A stretch of 64,000 bases of DNA from CAVQJU01 sp963754955 (GTDB lineage: Bacteria; Acidobacteriota; Vicinamibacteria; Vicinamibacterales; CAVVIG01), in assembly GCA_963754955.1 (NCBI GenBank), contig CAVWHY010000006.1, positions 620,001 through 684,000 on the forward strand, read 5' to 3'. Positions within the stretch are counted from its first letter, which is position 1, and each line of letters begins with the position of its first letter. Positions 47,656-57,400 of this stretch are shown piece by piece. The notes under the pieces were generated by a model. That model was not told the origin of the DNA. It did not search any database and was given only the letters and a program-made list of their open reading frames with translations. The position numbers were made by a program, and so were the translations under genes.

Positions 47656-48534
47656 ATGCTCTTGCCCCTGGTCTTGCTGTTGTTCGCGGCGCCCCCGCCG
47701 CAGGCCGTCAGCCAGCCGTCTCTCGACCAGCTCCTCGATCGGGTCGCGCAGTACGTGACGCGCTTTCAGGACGACTTCGCGATCGTCCTCAGCGACGAGC
47801 AGTACGAGCAGAAGGACGTCGTCCAGACGGAGAGCGGGCAGATTCGATCGCGAGCGCAGCGACGGATCCGGTCTGAGACCGTCTTTGCCTGGTTGCTCGA
47901 CCAGCAATCGTGGCTGACCGCGAGAAAAGTGCTGTCTGTTGACGGTACGCCTGTTCCCGACAGCAAGGAGCGGCTCGATGCGGTTCTCGGCGAAACCGGA
48001 TCGGCCCGAAGCGCGAGGCTCCTGCGCCTCCGCGATGAAGGGGCCCGGTTCAACATCGGCCGCATCTATCGGAATTTCAACGACCCGACGTTCGTCCTTC
48101 AGTTTCTGGCGCCGGCCTTTCAGTCACGCTTCGCTTTTACGATGCTGGGCGTCGAGAAAGACTCCTGGAAGGTCGCGTTCTCCGAGCGCATGGCCCCCAC
48201 GGTGGTTCAGACGCCCACGTCGAAGGATTTGCTGTCGAACGGTACTATCTGGATTGGCCGTGCGGACGCTGCCATCGTGCGCACCGAGCTTGTCGTCAAG
48301 GACCCGTCCGCCAACACCACGGCGGAGATATCCGTGGACTACAAGTTCGATCCGCGGCTCGAGATAGGCGTGCCGGTCCGGATGGAGGAGGTCTACAAGC
48401 AATCGGTCATCACGAACATCGCCCCGGCCGGATCACCGCGACGGCTCCTGACGACGCGGGAACGCATCGAGTGCGTCGCCACGTATTCGAACTACCGCCG
48501 CTTCGAAACGTCGGGCCGGCTGGTGCCGCCTTAG
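47656..48534 (+). CDS. Exported protein of unknown function, paralogue of the gene at 2391
   Basis: The 292-residue protein has a short signal (LLPLVLLLFAAPPPQA). Blocks shared with 2391-3338 include LDQLLDRVAQYVTRFQDDF, SDEQYEQKD, ARFNIGRIYRNFNDPTF and the tail CVATYSNYRRFETSGR. There is no catalytic signature I recognise. It lies 6 nt after the membrane gene, so it belongs to the same operon. Confidence 0.8.
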   Translation: MLLPLVLLLFAAPPPQAVSQPSLDQLLDRVAQYVTRFQDDFAIVLSDEQYEQKDVVQTESGQIRSRAQRRIRSETVFAWLLDQQSWLTARKVLSVDGTPVPDSKERLDAVLGETGSARSARLLRLRDEGARFNIGRIYRNFNDPTFVLQFLAPAFQSRFAFTMLGVEKDSWKVAFSERMAPTVVQTPTSKDLLSNGTIWIGRADAAIVRTELVVKDPSANTTAEISVDYKFDPRLEIGVPVRMEEVYKQSVITNIAPAGSPRRLLTTRERIECVATYSNYRRFETSGRLVPP

Positions 48535-48559
48535 AACGCCTCCCGTTCTACCGTGAGAG

Positions 48560-48565
48560 TACAAT
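48560..48565 (+). promoter_or_regulatory. -10 box TACAAT before prfC, leaderless architecture
   Basis: TACAAT ends 7 nt before the prfC ATG at 48573. The intervening TGAAGAG is at most a weak Shine-Dalgarno sequence. Confidence 0.5.
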
Positions 48566-48572
48566 TGAAGAG

Positions 48573-50190
48573 ATGGAACCCGTATCGGCCGAGCTGACGG
48601 AGCTCGAGCGCGAAGTGGCGCGCCGGCGCACGTTCGCGATCATCTCCCACCCTGACGCCGGCAAGACGACGTTGACAGAGAAGCTGCTGCTGTACGCGGG
48701 CGCGATCGAGCTGGCCGGCGCCGTGCGCGGACGGAAAGCGCGGCGCCACGCGACGTCGGACTGGATGGCGCTCGAGCAGGAACGCGGCATCTCGATCACG
48801 TCGGCGGCGCTCGAGTTCGAGATCGAGGGGCGGCGGATGTCGCTCATCGACACGCCGGGGCACAAGGATTTCAGCGAAGACACCTATCGCGCGCTGATTG
48901 CCGCCGACAGCGTCGTGATGGTCATCGACGCGGCGAACGGCGTCGAGGATCAGACGCGCAAGCTCTTCGAAGTGTCGAAGCGGCACCGCCTGCCGATCCT
49001 CACGTTCATCAACAAGTTCGATCGGCCCGCGAAGGATCCGATGGAACTGCTCGACGACCTCGAGCGCACGCTCGGAATTCACGCCGCGCCGGTCAACTGG
49101 CCGATCGGCAGCGCGGAGCGGTTCCGGGGCGTGTACGACATCCACCAGAAGACGCTGCTGCTGTACGAGCGCGAGGCGCAGGGGCAGTTCCGCGCGCCGG
49201 TGGACGTGTCGTCGCTCGACGACCCGGCCGCGCAGGAGATGATCGGCGCCGAGGCGTACGCGCAGTTCCGGGAGTCCCTGGACGTGATCGGCGCGGCGGG
49301 CACGCCGTTCGACGCCGCGGAGTATCTGGCCGGCCGGCAGACGCCGGTGTTTTTCGGCAGCGCGCTGACCAACTTCGGCCTCGAACCATTTCTGCGCGCG
49401 CTGGTCGAACTCGCGCCGCCGCCGCAGGCGCGCCAGAGCGACACCGGCGAGGTCAGCCCCGTCGACGATCGGTTCACCGGGTTCGTCTTCAAGATCCAGG
49501 CGAACATGGACCCGCGCCATCGCGACCGCGTCGCGTTCGTCCGCGTCTGCTCGGGCCGCTTCGAGAAGGACATGACGCTGCTCAACAGCCGGGTCGGGAA
49601 GCCGATCCGCGCGTCGCGCGCGTACCGGTTCTTCGGCCGCGAGCGCGAGACCATCAGCGTGGCGTACGCCGGCGACATCCTCGGCCTCGTTAATCCCGGC
49701 CAGTTCGCCATCGGGGACACCCTGCATACGGGCGCGCCGCTGCGTTTCATGGAAGTCCCCCGGTTCCCGGCCGAGCACTTCGGCCGCGTGCGCCTGCAGG
49801 ATCAGCGGTACAAACAGTTCGACGAGGGCCTGCGCCAGCTCGAGGAGGAGGGGCTGATGCAGGTGTTCTATCTCACCAGCGGCCGCCGCGAGCCCATCGT
49901 CGGCGTGGTCGGTGCGCTGCAGTTCGACGTCATCGCGAGCCGCCTCGGCAGCGAGTACAACGTCGAGGTCCAGGTCGAGCCGGCGTCGTACACCGCCGCG
50001 CGCTGGCTGGCCGAATCCCGATGCGGCGATGCCGTCCCTTGGCGGCGGTGCGGCGCTGGCCGTGGACCGCCAGGATCGCCGCGTCATCCTGTTCGCCTCG
50101 GAATGGGAAGTGCAGTACTTCGCGCGCCAGCACCCCGAGGTGACGCTCCTGTCGGAGTCGCCGGCGTCGCCGGTGCCGCAGGGCCGGTAG
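48573..50190 (+). CDS. prfC: Peptide chain release factor 3, one frame break near the C-terminus
   Basis: GTPase of the EF-G/RF3 group that recycles RF1/RF2 from the ribosome. Motifs are G1 SHPDAGKTTLTEK, G2 QERGISITS, G3 DTPGHKDFSED and G4 FINKFDRPAKDP. RF3-specific parts are the VRGRKARRHATSDWM block, GRFEKDMTLLNSRVGK and GVVGALQFDVIASRLGSEYN. The frame shifts near 50018, after ARWLAES, to NPDAAMPSLGG...VQYFARQHPEVTLL, which is the expected RF3 end (net +1). About 538 residues joined, normal for RF3. Confidence 0.94.
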
Positions 50191-50268
50191 GCCGCGTAAG
50201 ACCTTCATGGCTCAGGCAGGCGCGAAGGTCGCGCGGGCGAGCATGGAGAGCGGAGGGCGATCTCGACG

Positions 50269-51842
50269 ATGAAGATCGTGCGCGTGGTGCTGGCCGTGGT
50301 CGCGATTGCGGCCGTCGCGATTGCGGCGCTCGCTGCGGTGCGTGGCGGCCCGCGGGCACAGCAGTCTTCGCCGCGGACTCACCTCGTGATCGTCGTCGAC
50401 GGCCTGCGTCCCGACTAGCGTGACGGCAGACGTGATGCCCAGGCTTACCCGTCTGGGGCAGCGGGGCATCGTGTTCAACGCCCATCATTCCGTCTTTCCC
50501 ACCGTGACGCGCGTGAACGCGTCGTCGTTCGTGACGGGCGCCTATCCCGAAACACACGGGCTGCTGGGCAACGACATCTATGTTCCGTCGGCCAATGCCT
50601 TGAAGGGGCTCGACACCGGCGAGCGCGTGAACCTCGAGGCGGTCGCCCGCGCCGAGGGGCAGCTGCTGACCGCCCCGTCACTCGGCGAAATCCTGCAGCG
50701 CGCGGGCAAGAAGCTGCTCGGTGTCAGCTCGGGCTCCACGGGGTCGGCGCTGCTGCTCAATCACACTGTCGGAAGCGGCGCGATCATCCATTACGACTAC
50801 ACGCTGCCGCCGGCGCTGGGCGCGCGCGTGCTGGCGGCGCTCGGGCCTGCACCACCAGCCGCCACGCCGAACGATCCGCGGAACCAGCGCGCCATCGATG
50901 CCTACCTGAAGTTCGGGATCGAACAGCTCAGCCCTGACCTCACGCTGATGTGGCTCAACGATCCGGACGGCACGGCGCACGCCAACGGAATCGGTTCCCC
51001 GCTGACGCGCCAGTCGCTGATGCTCGTGGATGCGGGCATTGGCCGGATCGAAGACACGCTGCGCGCCGAGGGCCGTCTCGGCCAGACCAACATCATCGTC
51101 ACGTCGGATCACGGGTTCTCGACGGAGACGAGCGCACTGCATCTCTCCGCTCTCGTCGAGCCGTTCGCGCAGGAAGATGGCCGATGGCTCGCCCGATATC
51201 GTTGTCGCGGAAGGCGCCGTCTACCTGCGCAGCCACGACGATCCGGGCAGGCTGCAGGCGATCGTGACCGCGCTGCAGCGGCGGCCCGAGGTGGGGGCGA
51301 TTTTCACCTCGCCGCGTCGTCTTGCGCAGAACGCGGCCACCGGCCAGCCCGCTGGCGGCGCGGCATTCGAGGGCGTCGTGCCCGGCACGCTGTCGTTCGA
51401 CGTGGCGCGCTGGAACCACGCGCGCTCCGGCGACATCCTCGTGTCCGCCAACTGGACGCGCGACTCAAATGACGCCGGCTTTGCCGGGAAGACGACGCAG
51501 GAGGGCGTTGCCGGGCACGGAACGTCGAGCCCGTACGACATTCACAACACGCTGATCGCCGCCGGCCCCGACTTCCGCGAAAACGCCACGAGCGAGATCC
51601 CGACGGGCAACGTCGACCTCGCGCCGACGCTGCTGCAGCTGCTCGGCGTGCCCGTGCCGGCGACGATGACCGGACGCGTGATCCGCGAAGGACTCCGCGA
51701 AGGGCCGACCGTGTCCTCCGTGCGGGTCGAGCACGTGGTCGAGACGGTCAAGACGCCCGACGGCGCCTACGAACTGACCGCGCACACCGCGATCGTCGAT
51801 GGGCATCGGTATCTCGACCTCACCGAGGTCGTCCGGCGTTAG
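50269..51842 (+). CDS. Alkaline phosphatase/nucleotide pyrophosphatase superfamily protein, two frame breaks
   Basis: The ATG at 50269 starts a signal anchor (VVLAVVAIAAVAIAALAA) and the metal-binding block VIVVDGLRPD, then hits TAG at once. Removing one G at about 50414 gives the expected DYVTADVMPRL. The frame then gives NAHHSVFPTVTRVNASSFVTG (nucleophile Thr), LTLMWLNDPDGTAH and NIIVTSDHGFST. A second +1 break near 51180 leads to GTSSPYDIHNTLIAAGPDF and a phosphodiesterase-type end. It is expected to hydrolyse phosphate mono- or diesters outside the cytoplasm. Confidence 0.82.
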
Positions 51843-51876
51843 CGGCGTGTTCGAATCGCTGTGGGCACCCGTCCGT

Positions 51877-52007
51877 AGTTCTTGGTCCTCTGTTCTTGGT
51901 CCGTCCTGTGTCCCTGGTGCACATGTCCAGGAGCCGGTGCCCCGCATCGCGGACCACGTGAACGATGGACTCAGGACGGACCAGGAACTAAGACCCAGGG
52001 ACCAAGG
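51877..52007. repeat. GTTCTTGGTCC/GGACCAAG inverted repeat
   Basis: The left arm AGTTCTTGGTCCTCTGTTCT is matched by the right arm GGACCAGGAACT...GGGACCAAGG. It fills the convergent gap between the phosphatase-like gene and the DinB gene. Confidence 0.75.
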
Positions 52008-52021
52008 CCCCGCAAATACCT

Positions 52022-52504
52022 CTAGCTCTGTTCATCCCCGCTGGGGCCGTAAATCGACGGCACTTTGGCGCCCATCGGCCGCAGGTAGGTCGAGAGCTGG
52101 CCGCGGTGATGAATCGCGTCGAAGAAGAAGCCCCACGCGTTGCCGTAGCCGGTTTCCTTCATGACCTCGGTGCCCTGAAACATGAACGGCACGACCTGCT
52201 CCCATTTCGCCGCGGGCAGCGCGTGCAGGCGTTTCGTGATCGAGTCGTGATTCTTGTCATACGTGTCGAGGATCTCGGCCATCGTGGCCGGCGTCGGGAT
52301 GTCTTCCCACTCGAGCACACCCTTCTCGAGACCTTTGCAGAGCAGGATTTCCTCCTGAACGAGCAGCCACGCGATCTCACGCGCCGTGCGCGCCTTCGGG
52401 TCTCCCCGGTAGTCCGACTTGTCCTGGGGGATCCTGGAGATCACCTTGCGCATCGCCGGCGCTTCCTTCTCCCAGAAGCCGAGAAACAGTCCTTTTTCAT
52501 CCAT
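52022..52504 (-). CDS. DinB-family protein
   Basis: The 160-residue four-helix protein has the DinB/YfiT His pattern: the end block DAIHHRGQLSTYLRPMGAKV carries two of the usual three metal-binding histidines. No signal peptide. DinB-type proteins include thiol transferases (bacillithiol or mycothiol related), but most are uncharacterised. The N-terminus (GFWEKEAPAMRKVISRIP) is typical. Confidence 0.85.
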   Translation of the reverse strand: MDEKGLFLGFWEKEAPAMRKVISRIPQDKSDYRGDPKARTAREIAWLLVQEEILLCKGLEKGVLEWEDIPTPATMAEILDTYDKNHDSITKRLHALPAAKWEQVVPFMFQGTEVMKETGYGNAWGFFFDAIHHRGQLSTYLRPMGAKVPSIYGPSGDEQS

Positions 52505-52635
52505 GGCGCGCCTCCCTCTGTGAGAACAAGAAAGGCGGGAGGATAAGCGAATAAAAGGCGAAAATCAAGCGCATCGGGTGCCACGCGATCTGAGTAGAAT
52601 GGCCCGCACAGTTCATCAACATAAGGAGCAGTCCC

Positions 52636-53533
<898 letters not shown>

Positions 53534-53549
53534 TTCTCCGGAGCCGCTT

Positions 53550-53629
53550 ATCACGAAGACACGAAGCACACAAAGGACTCTGGATTCAAAGAGCTCTTCG
53601 TGTTGCTTCGTGGCGTTCGTGACTTCGTA
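53550..53629. repeat. CACGAAG hairpin repeat, copy 4
   Basis: Left arm ATCACGAAGACACGAAGCAC, right arm CTTCGTGTTGCTTCGTGGCG ending ACTTCGTAAT. The last bases run into the ATG of the next gene at 53630. Confidence 0.85.
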
Positions 53630-54158
53630 ATGAAGGATCGTTCCGCCCTCTGGGTCGTCGTTCGGCGGCCCCTCGCGTTCCTGTTCGTCTGCGGCTGCGT
53701 CGTGTCGATGTGGGCGTCGGGGCGCCTGAGCGTCCGGCTGATCGCCGACGGCATGGTGTCGTTCGCGTTCCTGCCGGCGTTCCAGTTGCTGGCGTTCGCG
53801 ATCGTGTACCGGCGGACGCCTCGTCCGCTGCCGGTGGCGGAGGCCGCCGATCGCTTCTTCGCCGGCAACACCCCGTGGCTCTGGTGGCTGGTGGCATTTG
53901 CCACGCTGCGATGCCTCCTCTCGCCGGTGCAGGCCGGGGCGCCCCCGCAGCTGCTCCTGGCCTTCGTCAAGGCGACACTCGCCGGCGTCCTGGCGTGGTC
54001 GGCTTACGTTGACTACCGGTTCTTTCGCGAGGTGCTGCTGGCGCCCGACGGCAGCCCGGGATGTGATCCTTCAGCGCGTGATCGGCTGGACCAGCGGCTG
54101 CGTCTATTTTTTCGGCATCGCGGCCTGGCCCGTTATCGTCGGAAGGATCGTGCCGTGA
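53630..54158 (+). CDS. Small multi-pass membrane protein, one frame break
   Basis: Four or five hydrophobic helices (PLAFLFVCGCVVSMWASG, MVSFAFLPAFQLLAFAIV, LWWLVAFATLRCLL, LLLAFVKATLAGVLAWSAYVD). The last helix is in a second frame after about 54055 (VIGWTSGCVYFFGIAAWPVI). The stop TGA at 54156 overlaps the GTG of the PHP gene. About 176 residues; I do not recognise the family. Read without the shift, it appears fused to the PHP domain, which I regard as an artefact. Confidence 0.6.
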
Positions 54159-55057
54159 TTCCGCGGTCCGTCCCGTGTCTGCTCCTGGCTGCCGCCATCG
54201 TCGCAGGCACGATTGCCGATCGGCCGCGCCGCAACCCGCCGCTCACCCTCGCCGGCTATCGCGTTCTCGCCGTGGATTTCCACACGCACAGCTCGATGTG
54301 GAGCGACGGGGCGCTGACGCCCTGGGGTCTCGTCCTCGAAGCCGAGCGCCAGGGCCTCGATGCGTTCGCCATCACCGCGCACAACGAAACGTGGGACGCG
54401 CGCGTGGGCCAACGGTTTTCGCGCATGGTCGGCGGGCCAATCGTGCTCGTCGGCGAGGAAATCGTCCGGCCGAGCTATCACCTGATCGCCGCCGGCATTA
54501 CGACAACCGTCAGCTTCATGCAGCGCGCCGCCGACGCGATCGACACGGTCCAGCGCCAGGGCGGCGTGGCGATCGCCGCGCATCCCGACCCGGATTTCTG
54601 GTACGGCTTCGACATGCCCGCGATGCAGCGGCTGGACGGCGCCGAAATCTGCCATCCGGGCGTCCTCGTGCCGGCGTTCATTCTCAAGGAAGATGCGCAG
54701 CGCGACTACGAGCGGTTCGCGGCCCGCGCGCCCGTCGCCGCCATCGGTTCGTCGGATTTTCACGGCCTCGGCCCGATGGGGCTGTGCCGCACGTACGTGT
54801 TCGTCGACGCGGTGACCGAACAGGGCATCGTCGACGCTGTGCGCGCCCATCGCACGGTCGTGTATGGCCGCGATGGCCGCGCGTACGGCGACCCCGCGCT
54901 CGTGCAACTCGCAGCGCGGAGCGGCGGCCTTCGCGATCGCGAGCCGGCACGCACGCCGGCCGGCTGGCTCGATTGGGCCAGTCGCATCGCCGGGCTTCTC
55001 GGCCTCGCCGGCGCGATCGCCCGTTCTGGCAGGCCTGAAGGCCTGCACTACTCCTGA
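54155..55057 (+). CDS. PHP-domain phosphoesterase-like protein
   Basis: The GTG at 54155 overlaps the upstream stop (GTGA) and starts a signal-like helix (VPCLLLAAAIVAGTIA). The PHP metal motifs are VDFHTHSSMWSDG, AITAHNETW, AIAAHPDPDFWYG and IGSSDFHGLG. These bind metals in histidinol-phosphatase-like and polymerase-associated phosphoesterases. It is exported or membrane-anchored, so it is unlikely to be a polymerase subunit. The last nine codons (RSGRPEGLHYS) are encoded by a REP-like palindrome. Confidence 0.8.
   Translation: MIPRSVPCLLLAAAIVAGTIADRPRRNPPLTLAGYRVLAVDFHTHSSMWSDGALTPWGLVLEAERQGLDAFAITAHNETWDARVGQRFSRMVGGPIVLVGEEIVRPSYHLIAAGITTTVSFMQRAADAIDTVQRQGGVAIAAHPDPDFWYGFDMPAMQRLDGAEICHPGVLVPAFILKEDAQRDYERFAARAPVAAIGSSDFHGLGPMGLCRTYVFVDAVTEQGIVDAVRAHRTVVYGRDGRAYGDPALVQLAARSGGLRDREPARTPAGWLDWASRIAGLLGLAGAIARSGRPEGLHYS
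55028..55051. repeat. REP-like palindrome GCAGGCCTGAAGGCCTGC, copy 3
   Basis: The core is at 55029-55046, followed by ACTAC. It forms the 3' end of the PHP coding region and lies 34 bp before the CDF gene. Confidence 0.85.
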
Positions 55058-55084
55058 ATCGGGTCTGGTATCCTGACCAGAGGG

Positions 55085-56042
55085 ATGGCACACACGCACG
55101 CTCACACCCACGCCCATCCGCATGGACACGCGCACGCGGGGCAGGTGTCCACCAGGACGATGGCCGCCGCCGTCGGGTTGACGCTGGCGTTCGTGCTCGC
55201 CGAGGCGATCGGCGGATGGTGGGGCAACAGCCTTGCGCTGTTGTCGGACGCGGGGCATAACCTGGCCGACGCGGCGACGCTGGGTCTCAGCTGGTACGCG
55301 CTGTGGATGGCCGGCAAGGCCGTCGCACGAAGGGATGACGTTCGGCTATCACCGCGTCGGCGTGTTCGCGGCGCTCATCAACGCGCTCTCGCTCGTCCTC
55401 ATCGCGGTGTTCATCGGATGGGAAGGGATCGTCCGGATCCAGCATCCAGAGCCGGCAAGCGGCGGCCTGATGATCGGCCTGGCCTCGGGCGCGATCGTGG
55501 TGAACCTCGTGATTGGCAGCTGGCTGCATCAGAGCGCGAAGCACGACCTCAACGTCAGGAGCGCCTACCTCCACCAGATCGGCGACGCCGTGTCGGCGTT
55601 GGGCGTGGTGGTCGCGGGCATTCTCATCATGACGACGCAGTGGCTGCTCGCGGACCCGATCGTGTCCCTGATCATCGCCGCCCTGATCCTCTACAGCAGC
55701 TACGGCGTGCTCAGCGAAAGCGCCACCGTGCTCCTCGAGGGCACGCCGGCCGGCACGGACATGCCGGCCGTGATTGCCGCGATGAAGAACGTCAGCGGCG
55801 TTCTCGACGTCCACGATCTGCACGTCTGGATGGTCGGTCCGGGCGTCGTCGCCTGCAGCTGCCACATCGTCGTGGCGGAGCAGAGCGTGCGGGAAGGCCA
55901 GCAGGTATTGCGCGCCGTCGTGCGCGACATCGAAGAGCGGTTCCACATCACGCATACCACGGTTCAGGTGGAGGTCGAGGGCTGCGATGCCACCGACATG
56001 TACTGCGGCGGCCAGCGGGTCTCGTCTTCCCACGCCGGTTGA
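55085..56042 (+). CDS. Cation diffusion facilitator (CzcD/ZitB-type), one frame break
   Basis: The His-rich N-terminus (AHTHAHTHAHPHGHAHAG) is followed by six membrane helices. Metal site motifs are LLSDAGHNLADAATL (helix II) and LHQIGDAVSALGV (helix V). The cytoplasmic ferredoxin-like domain has VLDVHDLHVWMVGPGV. The frame breaks near 55325 (net +1) between helices II and III, just before MTFGYHRVGVFAALIN. Members export Zn2+, Co2+ or Cd2+ in exchange for protons. About 318 residues joined. Confidence 0.9.
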
Positions 56043-56121
56043 CGATTCCGCTGTTGTGAGACAGATTATGGCGGCGTGTGATGAACGGCGAGAGCGGGCG
56101 CGCTGACGGGGGAGTGCTGCG

Positions 56122-57363
56122 ATGAACATCCAGAACCGGTGGTTCCAGCTGTGCGCGTCCCTCGTGGCGATGATCATGATCGCCAACCTCCAGTATGCGT
56201 GGACGCTGTTCGTCACGCCGCTGCAGGCGGGCACCGGCTGGTCGTTGTCGGGCATTCAGGCCGCAGCCACGCTGTTCATCCTCTGCCAGACGTGGGCGCA
56301 GCCATGCCAGGGATGGCTCATCGACCGGATGGGACCGCGGCTGTTCATCAGCATCGCCGGCGTGCTGTGCGGGATCGGATGGGGCGGCATGGGCTACGCC
56401 ACCAGCCTGCCGATGCTGTACACGCTGTACGTGCTGGCCGGCATCGGCGCGGCGCTCGTTTACGGCGGCTCCATCGGATCGGCGCTCAAGTGGTTCACCA
56501 CGAACCGCGGGCTGGCGGCCGGCATCATGGCAGCGGGCTTCGGTGGCGGCGCGGGTCTATTCATCCCGTTCATCGCCATGATGCTGAAGAGCGACGGGTA
56601 CCGTGCGACGTTTCTGTGGACCGGCGTCATTCAAGGTCTGGTCATCCTGATCGTCGCCCAGGTCCTTCGCCACCCCTCTCAGGCATCGTCCGGAGCTGCG
56701 CCGGCGGCCGCCCCCGGAACCACCGGGGCTCGGCGCACTCAGCACTTCTCAACTGGCGAGATGGTGCGCACGCCGCAGTTCTGGATGATGTACGTGGCGT
56801 TCGTCCTGATGGCGACCGGCGGCCTGCTGCTCACGCTCAACACCGCGCAAGTCGCCCGCTCGTGGGGTATCGCCGCGGGCGCGTTGACCGTGGCCGCATC
56901 AATGAACGCCGTGGCCAACGGCGCCAGCCGGGTGTTCTGGGGCTGGGTATCGGATAAAACGGGACGCGAGGCCGCCCTGATCGTCGCGTTCATCCTCCAG
57001 GCCGCATGCCTGCTGCTCGTGACCACGATCGGCCGCGTGTCCGGCACGTGGTTCATCATCACGCTGGTGCTGACGTTTTTCACGTGGGGCGAGATCTACT
57101 CGTTGTTCCCCGCGATGCTCGCGGACTACTACGGCACCCGTGATGCGACGTCGAACTACGGCGTGTTGTACAGCGCGAAGGGCGTGGCGTCTATTCTCGG
57201 CGGCTGGGTAGCCGCCTTGATCTTCGAAAGTACGGGCACCTGGACGGCCGTGCTGATGGGCAGCGCCGTGTTCGCCGTGATCGCAGCCGGCCTCATCTTC
57301 GCGCTCCGGTTTGCGGCGGTCCCCGGCCGGGCCCCGATGGCCGTTCCGGCGACCGCGAAATAA
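56122..57363 (+). CDS. OFA-family MFS transporter (oxalate/formate antiporter type)
   Basis: The 413-residue protein has twelve helices. The N-terminus NRWFQLCASLVAMIMIANLQ followed by YAWTLFVTPL is diagnostic for the OFA family (OxlT-like). So are the loop WLIDRMGPRLFISIAG and the block LVYGGSIGSALKWFTTNRG. OFA proteins exchange oxalate, formate or related small carboxylates. The malate synthase gene follows by 37 nt, so glyoxylate or oxalate uptake is a reasonable guess. The frame is intact. Confidence 0.88.
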   Translation: MNIQNRWFQLCASLVAMIMIANLQYAWTLFVTPLQAGTGWSLSGIQAAATLFILCQTWAQPCQGWLIDRMGPRLFISIAGVLCGIGWGGMGYATSLPMLYTLYVLAGIGAALVYGGSIGSALKWFTTNRGLAAGIMAAGFGGGAGLFIPFIAMMLKSDGYRATFLWTGVIQGLVILIVAQVLRHPSQASSGAAPAAAPGTTGARRTQHFSTGEMVRTPQFWMMYVAFVLMATGGLLLTLNTAQVARSWGIAAGALTVAASMNAVANGASRVFWGWVSDKTGREAALIVAFILQAACLLLVTTIGRVSGTWFIITLVLTFFTWGEIYSLFPAMLADYYGTRDATSNYGVLYSAKGVASILGGWVAALIFESTGTWTAVLMGSAVFAVIAAGLIFALRFAAVPGRAPMAVPATAK

Positions 57364-57371
57364 TCCGAGTG

Positions 57372-57396
57372 GCCACAGAGGCGCAGAGGTCACGGA
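57372..57396. repeat. CACAGAGGCGCAGAGG repeat fragment
   Basis: CCACAGAGGCGCAGAGGTCA just before the malate synthase start resembles the CACAGAGG-type intergenic repeats of many environmental bacteria. Only one copy occurs here, and it may also serve as the ribosome-binding region. Confidence 0.4.
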
Positions 57397-57400
57397 GTCG

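Noticed and set aside
49990..50040. Programmed frameshift in the release factor, as in prfB
   Set aside because: The known site is CTTTGA in prfB. This is prfC, the break is near the 3' end, no in-frame stop or CTTTGA is present, and it matches the window-wide insertion pattern.
50405..50430. In-frame TAG read as recoding (suppression or special amino acid) in the phosphatase-like gene
   Set aside because: Dropping one G restores the family residues DYVTAD, and the frame after the TAG is wrong unless a base is removed, so read-through would not help.
53600..55057. A single 485-residue protein fusing a membrane domain to a PHP domain
   Set aside because: The membrane part finishes in another frame with its own stop at 54156, overlapping a GTG start for the PHP gene as GTGA. 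The fusion arises only from the inserted base near 54055.
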